From positions 1 through 15,079 of the forward strand of contig CAVPEV010000059.1 in NCBI GenBank assembly GCA_963703555.1: a stretch of DNA of 15,079 nt. Reading direction: 5' to 3'. Below the pieces are notes generated by a model. It saw only the letters and a program-made list of their open reading frames with translations, ran no database searches and had not been told where the DNA came from. The stretch's first letter is position 1, and each line of letters begins with the position of its first letter. The position numbers and the translations under genes were made by a program. Source of the DNA: CAVPEV01 sp963703555 (GTDB lineage Bacteria; Actinomycetota; Actinomycetes; Actinomycetales; Cellulomonadaceae). Of the stretch, positions 1-15,079 are shown one piece after another.

Positions 1-29
1 TGTTATGGCTCCTTGGTTCGAGTATTGCT
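1..29. other. Probable leftover nanopore adapter sequence at contig start
   Basis: These 29 bases are much poorer in GC than everything after them and interrupt the etfA reading frame exactly where EtfA homology stops. They begin TGTTATG, contain CTTGGTT and end GTATTGCT. From memory this resembles an error-bearing read of the Oxford Nanopore ligation adapter, whose top strand ends in ACGTATTGCT. The match is not exact in the middle. I infer an untrimmed adapter, so the genome would continue to the left and is simply not captured here. The alternative is an AT-rich insertion into etfA, which is less likely because it lies precisely at the edge of the window. Confidence 0.65.
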
Positions 30-662
30 CACCTGAGCGGCGGCCAGGTCCGGCCGCCCGCCCACCGCGCGCTCGGTCCGCTCCACGAGCTGCACCTGCC
101 GTGCCCGGTCGCTCACCTGCACGACCTCCTCGGTGACCTGAGGCACCACCGGATCGGCCACCGGCGTCGCCACCGCCGAACCGGCCTTGACCGTGACCAC
201 GGCGCGGGGCACGGTCACCTCCACGCGCGTCGTCCACGTCCCGGCGAACACCGTCTTGGTGACCAGCAGGCGGCCGTCGACACGCTCCAGACCGGTCGCG
301 TCGGTGACCACGCCCGCGTCGATCGCCAGCCCCAACCGGGCGGCGACCTCCTTGTTCGCGAACGTCGATGTCGCCAGCACCAGCTCGGTCCCGGTGTCCG
401 CGACGACCTGGCGCACCGCCTCGGCCAGGGGCGCCGTCAGGCGCAGGTCCGCGTCGGCCGTCAGCACGTGCACCTGCGACACGCCCGCCCGGCCCAGCTC
501 GGCGAGCGGGACCTGCGTCGCGTCGCCCGCCCACACCCCGTGCACCGGGGCCCCGGCGGCGAGCGCGTGCGCAGCCGCGAGGACGTCGGCCACGCCGGCG
601 CGCAACGGCGCACCCGGTAGGTCGTGGTGGTCGAGCAGGACGAGCACGGGGGTGTCCGGCAT
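30..662 (-). CDS. etfA: Electron transfer flavoprotein alpha subunit, N-terminal 211 residues (3' end missing)
   Basis: EtfA pairs with EtfB to form the soluble FAD-containing heterodimer that accepts electrons from acyl-CoA and other dehydrogenases and passes them towards the quinone pool. The visible part is the N-terminal ETF domain, beginning MPDTPVLVLLDHHD and running through a typical segment VLATSTFANKEVAARLGLAI (about residues 95-115) to GGRPDLAAAQV, the linker just before the FAD-binding C-terminal domain. That domain (about 100 residues, with the usual SGGRG motif) is absent, because the frame runs into the adapter-like bases 1-29 and meets a spurious stop at 3-5. The ATG at 662 has a good ribosome binding site, GGGAG, six bases upstream (668-672). 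It follows etfB by 41 bp and is presumably co-transcribed with it. I read this as truncation by the end of the sequence, not a pseudogene. Confidence 0.9.
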
Positions 663-703
663 GGCGGCTCCCAGGTCGACCCGGGGTTCTCCGGGCGGTG
701 TGG

Positions 704-1492
704 TCAGACGAGCTGGTGCTCGACGAGGTAGGCGGCGAGCCGGCGGCCGGCGTCACCGTCGTCGGTGAGCAGGACGCGGTCCTCGCGGGGTGGGCGAGGA
801 GCGGCCTCGACGACCCGGGTGCGTGCGCCGGCGGTGCCCACCGTGGCCGGATCGATGCCCAGGTCGTCCAGGGTGAGCACGGTGACAGGACGCTTGCGCG
901 CCGCCATGATCCCGGCGAATTTCGGGTAGCGCGGCTCGTTGGCGGCGTCAGTGACCGACACCAGTGCGGGTAGCGGTGCCTGAAGCACGTCGATCGTGTC
1001 GTCGATCTCGCGTCGGACGGTCACCACCCCGTCGGCCACATCCACCCGGCGCGCCAGGGTGAGCTGCGGGAGATCGAGCAGGGCGGCCAGGGCCGCCGGC
1101 ACCACCGAGGTCATGCCGTCGAGCGCCGCCATGCCGGTGACCACCAGGTCCACCGGCGACGGCGCCGCGAGCCGGCGCACGGTCGCCGCCAGCACCTGTG
1201 CGGTGGCCAGCGCGTCCGACCCGGCCAGCGCGTCGTCGAGCACGTGCACGGCCTCGGTGGCACCCATCTGCAGCGCGCGGCGGGCGGCATCCTCGGCGGC
1301 TGCCGGGCCCATCGTCACAGCGACGACCTCGCCGCCGTGCTGCTCGGCGATCTGCACCGCTGCCTCGACCGCATTCTCGTCGAGCTCGTTGAGCGTGCCG
1401 TCACCCCCGTCGCGCACCACCCGGCCGTCCGGCCCGAGGGAGCGCTCGGACTGGATGTCCGGCACGTGCTTGACGCAGACCACGATTCTCAC
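704..1492 (-). CDS. etfB: Electron transfer flavoprotein beta subunit
   Basis: The 262-residue protein has the usual EtfB length. It opens MRIVVCVKHVPDIQSE, the classic N-terminus of the family. It has the nucleotide-binding stretch VTGMAALDGMTSVVPAALA (about residues 118-136) and the ETF-beta signature region REIDDTIDVLQAPLPALVSV (about 161-180), followed by NEPRYPKF. EtfB binds AMP and contacts the partner dehydrogenases. I chose the GTG at 1492 because family homology starts there. A longer in-frame extension upstream runs into the glgX region and has no homology. The Shine-Dalgarno signal is weak. A TAACGT hexamer ends 8 nt upstream, so the message may have little or no leader. etfA follows after 41 bp. 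The pair is divergent from glgX, with no obvious metabolic link to it. Confidence 0.93.
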   Translation of the reverse strand: MRIVVCVKHVPDIQSERSLGPDGRVVRDGGDGTLNELDENAVEAAVQIAEQHGGEVVAVTMGPAAAEDAARRALQMGATEAVHVLDDALAGSDALATAQVLAATVRRLAAPSPVDLVVTGMAALDGMTSVVPAALAALLDLPQLTLARRVDVADGVVTVRREIDDTIDVLQAPLPALVSVTDAANEPRYPKFAGIMAARKRPVTVLTLDDLGIDPATVGTAGARTRVVEAAPRPPREDRVLLTDDGDAGRRLAAYLVEHQLV

Positions 1493-1500
1493 GCTGGCGA

Positions 1501-1506
1501 ACGTTA
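1501..1506 (-). promoter_or_regulatory. Possible -10 element of etfBA
   Basis: On the minus strand the hexamer TAACGT fits the actinobacterial TANNNT -10 consensus. It ends 8 nt before the etfB GTG, which would place transcription start at or just before the start codon. No clear -35 is visible. This is inference from spacing only. Confidence 0.35.
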
Positions 1507-1523
1507 CCCCGCGCGGCCCGCCC

Positions 1524-1543
1524 GCTCCGGCCCGGGCCGGAGC
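1524..1543. promoter_or_regulatory. Perfect 20-nt palindrome in the etfB/glgX divergent gap
   Basis: The half-site GCTCCGGCCC is followed immediately by its exact reverse complement, with no spacer. It lies in the 145-bp gap between the divergent etfB (start 1492) and glgX (start 1638), about 18 bp upstream of the possible etfB -10 and about 80 bp upstream of the possible glgX -10. The position suits an operator for a dimeric regulator. With 10-bp arms and no loop bases it could also fold as a cruciform or weak hairpin. GC-rich palindromes also arise by chance in DNA of this composition, so function is uncertain. Confidence 0.35.
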
Positions 1544-1625
1544 ACCGCCGGAGCGCGCGGAGCTGTCCCGACGAGGCGTCCGGGCGCGTCGGCGAGCACT
1601 GTCACGCACAGCTGTCCGCACCAAG

Positions 1626-1631
1626 CACAAT
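1626..1631 (+). promoter_or_regulatory. Possible -10 element giving a leaderless glgX transcript
   Basis: CACAAT ends exactly 6 nt before the glgX GTG, matching A2 and T6 of the TANNNT consensus. No ribosome binding site is present between them. Spacing and the following decamer GGTCCGTGAG are the same as at the glgE start, which supports a shared leaderless arrangement. No clear -35 is seen. Confidence 0.4.
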
Positions 1632-1637
1632 GGGTCC

Positions 1638-3956
<2,319 letters not shown>

Positions 3957-3965
3957 GTTCGGTCC

Positions 3966-7834
<3,869 letters not shown>

Positions 7835-7838
<4 letters not shown>

Positions 7839-9250
7839 CCACGTGGTCGGTGGTCCCCGAACCGCGCGACGCAGCACTCGTCCGGCTGGTCGCCGGCTGG
7901 CTGCCGGGCCGGCGGTGGTTCCCCCTCCCGCCCGATCAGCCCACGACGTTCGAGGCGGTCGGCGGCGTCACGCTGGCCGACCCGCGCGCCGAGGCCGAGG
8001 TGCGCATCCTCCTGGTCCGCGCCCACAGCGCCGGCGCCGATGTCCTCGTCCAGGTGCCTCTGACGCTCCGGGCGCTGCCCGCCGCGGCGCCCCGGCCTGC
8101 GACGCCGGCCCGCACGGGTGCCGACGCGGGTGCGCTGGTGCGGCCTGCGGAGGCCGTCGTCGTCGGCGTGCTGGCGGACCCACCCGTCGAGGTCCGCGAC
8201 GGGTGCGGCGAGGCGGCCTTCCTGCGAGCCTGGCTGGCCGCCGCCGCCGGCCCGGGCGCCGCGGTGGAACCCGATCGCGCGCGGGTGCTCACCGGGGAGC
8301 AGTCGAACACCTCCGTGGTGCTGCCGGCCGCCCACGTCGGCGGCCCGGCCGCAGTTCTCAAGGTCTTCCGCACGCTCACGCCGGGCGACAACCCGGACGT
8401 CGACGTACCCCGCGCGCTGGCCGCGGCGGGCTGGCCGCACGTGCCTGAGCCGTTGGCCTGGCTGTCGGCCACCTGGCCCGAACCGGACGGCAGCGCCTCC
8501 GGTCACCTGGCCGTGCTGAGCCGGTTCATCCCGGATGCCCAGGACGGCTTCGAGCTGGCGTGCGCCATGGCGCGCGACGGCCGGTCGTTCGCCGACCTGG
8601 CCCGCGCGCTGGGCGCTGTCGTGGCCGGCATGCACGCCGCGCTGGCCCTGGCGCTGCCGGTGACGGCCGGCGCATCCGCCCGGAGCGCCCCGCCGCCGGT
8701 CGACCAGGACCGCGCGGGCGGCGGCGCTCTCGGCCACACGCTGCGCCGCCGGCTGGCGTGGGCCGTGCAGAACGAACCCGCACTGGGCCGGTACGCCCCG
8801 GCGGTCGAGGTGGTCGCCTCCCGGCTGGCGGCGCTGACCGCCGTCCCCGCCCCGCAGCGCATCCACGGCGACCTGCACCTCGGTCAGGTCCTGTGGGCCG
8901 AGCGCACCTGGTACGTGATGGACTTCGAGGGCGAACCGCTCCTGCCGGTCGCGGACCGCGCCCGGCCCGACCTCGCGCTGCGGGACGTCGCCGGCCTGCT
9001 CCGTTCCCTCGACTACGCCGGCGCGGTGGGTTCGGCTCGCCCGGGCTGGGTGGACGAGGCCCGCGCGGCCCTGCTGGACGGCTACGGGCTCCCCAGCGGC
9101 CCGGCGGACGGACCGGCCCAGGTCCTGCGTGCGCTCGAGCTCGACAAGGCTCTCTACGAAGCCGTCTACGAGGCGCGCAACCGGCCGGACTGGATCCAGA
9201 TCCCGATCGTCGGGATCGAGCGGCTGCTCGCCACCGATGGTGCCGGATGA
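7835..9250 (+). CDS. mak: Maltokinase (ATP: maltose 1-phosphotransferase, Pep2/Mak)
   Basis: Mak phosphorylates maltose with ATP to give maltose-1-phosphate, the GlgE donor. The 471-residue protein has the N-terminal cap domain typical of Mak (LVAGWLPGRRWFPLP at about residues 12-26), then an aminoglycoside-phosphotransferase-like kinase fold: GEQSNTSVVL, AVLKVFRTLTPGDNPDVDVP with ATP-binding Lys176, the catalytic loop RIHGDLHLGQVLW with His344 and Asp346, and the metal-binding DFEGEP at Asp363. It ends YEARNRPDWIQIPIVGIERL, also characteristic of the family. All key residues are present. The ATG at 7835 overlaps the treS TGA. A 76-bp gap follows before glgB, in which I see no clear terminator or ribosome binding site. 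Confidence 0.95.
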
Positions 9251-9326
9251 CCGACGCGGGCCCGCAGTCGAACCGGCCCGGCACGATCTCCTGCAACCGC
9301 CCCCGCTCGATGGTTGGGTATGACAC

Positions 9327-9995
9327 ATGAACAGCGCCGACGCCCTGTCCCCCGTTCCGGTCGACCCGCAGCGGCTCGGCGCAGTCGCCGCCGGCGTCGC
9401 GTACGACCCGCACGCTGTCCTGGGCCCGCACCTGGGTGCTGGGTCGGTGACGATCCGGGCAGTGCGCCCGCTGGCGGACTCGGTCGTCGTGGTCGCACCC
9501 GACCGCGTGGCCCCAGCCCGGCACGAGCAGGACGGTGTCTGGGTAGCGGTACTGCCGGGCGCCGAGGTGCCCGACTACCGCCTCGACGTCACCTACGCCG
9601 GCGTCACCACCCGCCAGGACGACCCCTACCGCTTCCTGCCGACCGTGGGCGAGCTCGACAGGCACCTCATCCGTGAGGGGCGACACGAGCGGTTGTGGAC
9701 GGTGCTCGGGGCCACCGTGCACAGCTATCCCAGCGTGCTGGGCGAGGTGCACGGCACGGCGTTCGCCGTGTGGGCGCCCAACGCGCGCGCCGTCCGGGTG
9801 GTCGGCGACTTCAACAGCTGGCAGGGCGCCTCGCATGCGATGCGCTCCCTGGGCGACTCCGGGGTGTGGGAGATCTTCGTCCCCGGGGTCGGCCCGGGCA
9901 CCCGGTACAAGTTCGAGGTCCTCGGCCAGGACGGCTCCCTCCGCCAGAAGGCCGACCCGCTCGCGAAGGCGACCGAGGTGCCTCCGGCCACCGCG
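9327..9995 (+). CDS. glgB: 1,4-alpha-glucan branching enzyme GlgB, first 223 residues only
   Basis: GlgB introduces alpha-1,6 branches into the glucan made by GlgE. Only the N-terminal part is present: an N1 domain (about residues 20-105, including DPYRFLPTVGELDRHLIREG) and most of a CBM48 domain (HGTAFAVWAPNARAVRVVGD at about 142-161, then FNSWQG), ending KADPLAKATEVPPATA. A full GlgB is about 720-740 residues, so the GH13 catalytic barrel is entirely missing. Homology stops exactly at the loop of the giant inverted repeat; beyond it the frame reads reversed sequence with no GlgB similarity. The ATG at 9327 is chosen from homology. No good Shine-Dalgarno sequence precedes it. I infer that the real chromosome carries the complete gene and that it is cut here by a chimeric junction. 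Confidence 0.93.
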
Positions 9996-10625
9996 TCGCC
10001 TTCGCGAGCGGGTCGGCCTTCTGGCGGAGGGAGCCGTCCTGGCCGAGGACCTCGAACTTGTACCGGGTGCCCGGGCAGACCCCGGGGACGAAGATCTCCA
10101 CACCCCGGAGTCGCCCAGGAAGCGCATGGCATGCGAGGCGCCCTGCCAGCTGTTGAAGTCGCCGACCACCCGGACAGCGGCGCGCGCGTTGGGCGCCCAC
10201 ACGGCCCGTGCACCTCGACCAGCACGCTGGGATAGCTGCACGGTGGCGCCGGCGCCGGTCCACAACCGCTGCGTCGTCGCACCCTCACGGATGAGGTGCC
10301 TGTCGAGCTCGCCCACGGTCGGCACGGAGAGCGGTAGGGGTCGTCCTGGCGGGTGGTGGCGCCGGCGTAGGTGACGTGAGGCGGTAGTCTGGCACAGGCA
10401 GCCCGGCAGTACCGCTACCCAGACACCGGTCGCTGCTGGTGGCTAGGGGCCACGCGGTCGGGTGCGACGTCACGACGACCGAGTCCGCCAGCGGGGGCAC
10501 TGCCGTCAGTCGCCGACCCAGCACCCGGGTGCGGGCCAGGACGCGTGGGTAGTACGCGACGCCGGCACTGCGCCGAGCCGCTGGCGGGTCGACCGGAACG
10601 GGGGACGGGCGTCGGCGCTGTTCAT
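9996..10625 (-). pseudogene. Degraded mirror copy of glgB 5' end
   Basis: This is the reverse-complement copy of 9327-9972. The ATG corresponds to 10623-10625, and the upstream sequence up to the mak copy is mirrored too. Small indels break the frame repeatedly: a 13-base loss in the EVHGTAFAVW region, and insertions near the copies of the PDYRLDV and LGPHLGAG segments. Recognisable fragments remain, such as GDFNSWQG-equivalent sequence near 10150. It has the same missing catalytic domain as the left copy. It is probably an artefact of a fold-back read and not a real gene remnant. Confidence 0.85.
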
Positions 10626-10702
10626 GTGTCATACCCAACCATCGAGCGGGGGCGGTTGCAGGAGATCGTGCCGGGCCGGTACCGACTCGGGGCCCGCGTC
10701 GG

Positions 10703-12064
10703 TCATCCGGCACCATCGGTGGCGAGCAGCCGCTCGATCCCGACGATCGGGATCTCGATCAGTGCCTCGTAGAGCGGCTTCGTAGAGAGCCTTGTCGAGC
10801 TCGAGCGCACGCAGGACCTGGCGGGCCGGTCCGTCCGCCGGGCCGCTGGGGAGCCCGTTACCGTCAGCAGGGCCGCGCGGGCCTCGGTCCACCCAGCCCG
10901 GGCGAGCCGAACCCACCGCGCCGGCGTAGTCGAGGGAACGGAGCAGGCCGGCGACGTCCCGCAGGCGCGAGGTCGGGCCGGGCGCGGTCCGCGAGGAGCG
11001 GTTCGCCCTCGAAGTCCATGCACGACCAGGTGCGCTCGGCCCACAGGACCTGACCGAGGTGCAGGTCGCCGTGGATGCGCTGCGGGGCGGGGACGGCGGT
11101 CAGCGCCGCGGCCCGGGAGGCAACCGCCTCGACCGCCGGGGCGTACCGGCCCAGTGCGGGTTCGTTCTGCACGGCCCACGCCAGCCGGCGGCGGCAGCGT
11201 GTGGCCGAGAGCGCCGCCGCCCGCGCGGTCCTGGTCGACCGGCGGCGGGGCCTCCGGGCGGATGCGCCGGCCGTCACCGGCAGCGCCAGGGCCAGCGCGG
11301 CGTGCATGCCGGCCAGCGCCCAGCGCGCGGGCCAGGTCGGCGAACGACCGGCCGTCGCGCGCCATGGCGCACGCCAGCTCGAAGCCGTCCTGGCGATCCG
11401 GGATGAACCGGCTCAGCACGGCCAGGTGACCGGAGGCGCTGCCGTCCGGTTCGGGCGAGGTGGCCGACAGCCAGGCCAACGGCTCAGGCACGTGCGGCCA
11501 GCCCGCCGCCGCCAGCGCGCGGGGTACGTCGACGTCCGGGTTGTCGCCCGGCGTGAGCGTGCGGAAGACCTTGGGGAACTCCCGCGGCCGGGCCGCCGAC
11601 GTGGCCTCGGCGGCAGCCACGGAGCGTGTTCGACTGCTCCCCGGTCAGCGCCCGCGCCCGCGATGGAGTTCGACCGCGGCGCCCCGGGCCGGCGGCGGCG
11701 GCCAGCCAGTCGCAGGAAGGCCGCCTCGCCGCACCCGTCGCGGACCTGCAAACGGGGTCGGTGCACCGCCAGCACGCCGACGACGAGGGGCAGGTTTCTC
11801 CGCAGGCCGCACCAGCGCACCAGCGTCGGCGCCGTGCGGGCAGGCATGGGCAGGCCGCGCGGCGGGCAGCGGCCGGAGCGTCGGGCACCTGGACGGGCGC
11901 TGGCGCGACCAGGAGGATGCGCACCTCGCCTCGGCGCCGGGCGGGCGTGACGCCGCCGACGTCGTGGCTGATCGGGCGGGAGGGGGAACCACCGCCGGCC
12001 CGGCGGCCGGCGACCAGCCGGACGGTGCTGCGTCGCGCGGTTGCGGGGACCACCGACCACGTGG

Positions 12065-12068
<4 letters not shown>
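10703..12068 (-). pseudogene. Degraded mirror copy of mak
   Basis: This copy of 7835-9250 is 1366 bp long against 1416 bp. The start codon (12066-12068) and stop codon (10703-10705) are both conserved, as is the ATGA overlap with the treS copy. The catalytic-loop sequence for HGDLHLGQVLW (about 11048-11085) and the DFEGEP sequence (about 11003-11022) survive. Many indels shift the frame, especially in the first third, where the cap-domain sequence is heavily damaged. It codes for no complete product. Confidence 0.85.
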
Positions 12069-13410
<1,342 letters not shown>

Positions 13411-13414
<4 letters not shown>

Positions 13415-14622
13415 GTGTGCTCCACGTGCACCACGTGGGCACAGCGCACCACGGTCGAGCCGGACGTAGGTCCGAGCCCAGTGTAGGTCTCGTGGGAGAG
13501 CACGTCGTGGGCCACGAAGGTGTCGTCGTCGTCCAGGTAGAGCCGTGCCCTCCCGGGTGCGGTGCGGGTCGATGGTGACGACGACGAGCACCGTGTCGGC
13601 GCGGCCGGTGGGCGAGTGCTCGGCGTCGACGTGGGGCAGACACACCAGCGCGTCGTCGCTGGTCGGCGCACGGTGAGGGTTCGCAGCTGCTGCAGTGCGG
13701 GATGGGCGTGCCGGGTCAGCACTCGCCAGGAGCGCGATGCCGATGGTGTCCACGGCTGCCCAGTCCCGGAGCTTGTACTCGTACTTTTCGTTGTCGATCT
13801 GTTCCTCCGCGCCGGGGCGGGCGAGACGTTCTCCACGGGCAAGACCATCATGCCCCAGGTCGGGAAGCCGAGGGCAGCGAGCACCGCGCGGATGGCGAAG
13901 CCCGCGATGCCGCCGTGCTGGGGTGAGGATGTCATGGGTCGTGGGCCAGAAGCTGGCCGCAGCCAGCATGCTCCCGAGACCTCGGCCGCTGAGCTCCGGT
14001 TCCTACCTGCAGGCGAAATACATGTACACTGGTGGAACCCGATGCGCGCGAGGTCGCGGCCGTGGCCGGGCGGGTGGGAGCCGAGCAACAGCACGTCCGG
14101 GTGGTCGCGGCGCAGGCGTCACGACGGCCGCGCCGGTAGCCTTGGTGTGCGGGTTGTCCACCCGGAAGGTCGCCCATGGGAGATCCACCCCTCGATCACG
14201 CGGCGGAGTACTCGGCCGCGAGGCCCTCGGGGTCCTCGTCGAAGCTCGGCGATCGATGATGTCCTGGTACTTCTTGGGCGGGTTCTCCGCGTAGGCGACG
14301 GACGACACCCGGTGCGCGAACCACTCCGGGTGCTGGTGCACCCGCGGGTGGTCCGGGGAGCACTGCAGCGCCAGGTCGGCCAGGCCAGCGAGCGGGCCCG
14401 GGCCACAAACGCGTCGAAGTCGGCGAACGTGCCCAGCGTCGGTTCGATCGCGTCGTGACCGCCGTCGGGGGAGCCGATGGCATAGGGCGACCGAGGTACC
14501 CGGGCTCCGGAGGTCATCGAGTTGTTGCGACCCTTGCGGAAGCTCCTGCCGATCGGGTGCACCGGCGTGAGGTAGACGACATCGAAGCCCATGCCGGCGA
14601 TCCGCGGGAGGTCCTCCGCCGC
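13411..14622 (-). pseudogene. Degraded mirror copy of glgE 3' two-thirds
   Basis: This copy of 4755-6069 lacks the 5' third of glgE because the mirror ends at 14622. It is about 100 bp shorter than the left segment and its frame breaks many times. It is informative in three places. It reads LQCSPDHP, then HPEWFAHRV followed by AYAENPPKKYQD, then DLARIGFHQ, all without the extra bases that break the left copy. Other stretches, such as the sequence around 13810-13850 (left: GMYSGYELVEN) and 14230-14260 (left: YPLNFDDDPEG), are badly corrupted. Confidence 0.85.
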
Positions 14623-14626
14623 ACCT
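14619..14626. other. Chimeric junction: end of mirrored sequence
   Basis: Mirror homology to glgE ends at 14622, matching left position 4755. From 14623 the sequence is unrelated. The join has only a few bases of shared sequence (GCGG-type), because the arginine-rich codons of the truncated neighbour resemble the glgE bases there. No insertion-sequence end, target-site duplication or recombination site is visible. Confidence 0.85.
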
Positions 14627-14789
14627 CGCTGCGCAGCCAGTCCAAGTCCAGCGGCCGATCTGCTGGTTCGAGCACCATCAGATTGAGGGTGTGAACCGTG
14701 ATGGCCGGCGATTCCAGACCCAGGATGCGCGCGTCCGCATCGGACAGCGACTCACCGTCTCCGCCCACCACCGGCTCAGTATGGACCAA
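14623..14789 (-). CDS. Probable wax ester synthase/DGAT-like acyltransferase, N-terminal fragment
   Basis: About 55 residues remain before the junction: a variable lead (VHTEPVVGGDGE), then LSDADARILGLESPAITVHT, LNLMVLEPADRPLDLDWLRS and EVRR. This fits the N-terminus of the WS/DGAT acyl-CoA acyltransferase family, in which (L)S-x-x-D-x-x-x-L-x-x-E-(S/T)-P is followed by a beta strand and a short helix. The catalytic HHxxxDG motif would lie about 80 residues further on and is lost. The start is uncertain. TTG at 14789 lies 14 bp after the stop of the channel gene, and GTG codons at 14772-14777 are alternatives; no strong ribosome binding site is seen. Tandem same-strand placement suggests it follows the channel gene in the genome. 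Identification is from pattern memory only. Confidence 0.5.
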
Positions 14790-14803
14790 ACCTGCCGGGG
14801 CGG

Positions 14804-15079
14804 TCAGCGGCGCGACCAGGCTCCTTCACGGTCGTCCTGCCGCATCTGCAACTGCACGGCCAGCTGCCGGATCTCGTCGCGGAGATCGTCGATCTGGGAA
14901 GCCGTGGCGGCGCGGTTGGCGGAGTCCTCTTCGGACACGCGTTCCACGATCCACGAGGCCACGGTCGCGGTGATGACACCGATGAGGCTGATGCCGCCGA
15001 TCATCAGCAGCACGGCGATCACCCTGCCGGTAACCGTCACCGGATACATGTCGCCATAGCCGACGGTGGTGATGGTGGT
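14804..15079 (-). CDS. Potassium channel protein, C-terminal 91 residues (5' end outside window)
   Basis: The frame is open from the right edge of the window. It begins TTITTVGYGDMYPVT, the K+ selectivity filter TVGYG followed by the conserved aspartate, at residues 5-10. It continues into a hydrophobic inner helix (about residues 20-45, IAVLLMIGGISLIGVITATV). A charged tail rich in heptad-like spacing (QIDDLRDEIRQLAVQLQMRQ, about 66-85) is probably a short coiled coil that assembles the tetramer. This is the pattern of small two-transmembrane or voltage-sensor-like bacterial channels in the plasma membrane. How many helices precede the pore cannot be seen. There is no RCK/TrkA-N domain in this part. 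The stop is at 14804-14806. Confidence 0.92.
   Translation of the reverse strand, partial: TTITTVGYGDMYPVTVTGRVIAVLLMIGGISLIGVITATVASWIVERVSEEDSANRAATASQIDDLRDEIRQLAVQLQMRQDDREGAWSRR

Noticed and set aside
1561..1617. Repeated octamer AGCTGTCC (1561-1568 and 1610-1617) upstream of glgX
   Set aside because: There are only two copies 49 nt apart in a GC-rich gap and no further support. It is too weak to call a binding site.
996..1637. Upstream extension of glgX in the same frame
   Set aside because: It is antisense to etfB, has no GlgX homology, and the homologous N-terminus starts at the GTG at 1638.
9251..9326. Promoter or terminator in the mak-glgB gap
   Set aside because: A TATGAC at 9319-9324 looks like a -10 but lies too close to the glgB ATG to serve it, and no stem-loop with a T-run is present.
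9950..10020. Hairpin telomere or cruciform origin at the centre of the palindrome
   Set aside because: The centre is plain glgB coding sequence and the 23-nt loop continues the GlgB protein. There is no telomere-resolvase-like site, AT-rich motif or replication gene, and the arms differ in a sequencing-error pattern.

Overview
The window is high-GC DNA with GTG/ATG starts, compact overlapping genes and a GlgE-type glucan pathway. This points to an actinomycete (Actinomycetota). A Cellulomonas-like member of the Micrococcales is possible, but that is only an impression.

Real gene content, left to right: bases 1-29 look like a leftover sequencing adapter. Then come a truncated etfA (30-662) and a complete etfB (704-1492), both on the minus strand and encoding the two subunits of electron transfer flavoprotein. 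A divergent 145-bp gap carries a perfect 20-nt palindrome and separates etfB from the plus-strand glycogen/trehalose cluster: glgX (1638-3956), glgE (3966-6069), treS (6066-7838), mak/pep2 (7835-9250) and the first 223 codons of glgB (9327-9995). These genes form one pathway. TreS interconverts trehalose and maltose, Mak phosphorylates maltose with ATP, GlgE polymerises maltose-1-phosphate into alpha-1,4-glucan, GlgB adds branches and GlgX removes them. treS overlaps glgE, and mak overlaps treS, by 4 nt each.

The dominant structural fact is a giant imperfect palindrome. From 9996 to 14622 the sequence is the reverse complement of 9972 back to 4755, with a 23-nt loop (9973-9995) inside glgB. 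The right arm holds degraded minus-strand copies of glgB (5' part), mak, treS and glgE. It has scattered substitutions and many small indels with net loss, plus one clean 387-bp deletion in treS. This looks like unpolished single-read sequence: a fold-back (template-complement) chimera built into an assembly. A real inverted duplication is less likely. The adapter-like start of the window also points to long-read data.

At 14622/14623 the mirror stops abruptly. The remaining 457 bp are unrelated and clean: a 5' fragment of a probable wax ester synthase/DGAT-like gene cut at the junction, and the 3' end of a two-transmembrane potassium channel gene with a TVGYGD filter, both on the minus strand.

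I find no convincing novel biological system. The useful results are a well-resolved GlgE operon, three correctable frameshifts in glgE that the mirrored copy helps to settle, promoter-like leaderless starts, and strong reasons not to trust gene calls between 9996 and 14622. I saw no tRNA, rRNA, CRISPR array, insertion sequence or clear terminator.
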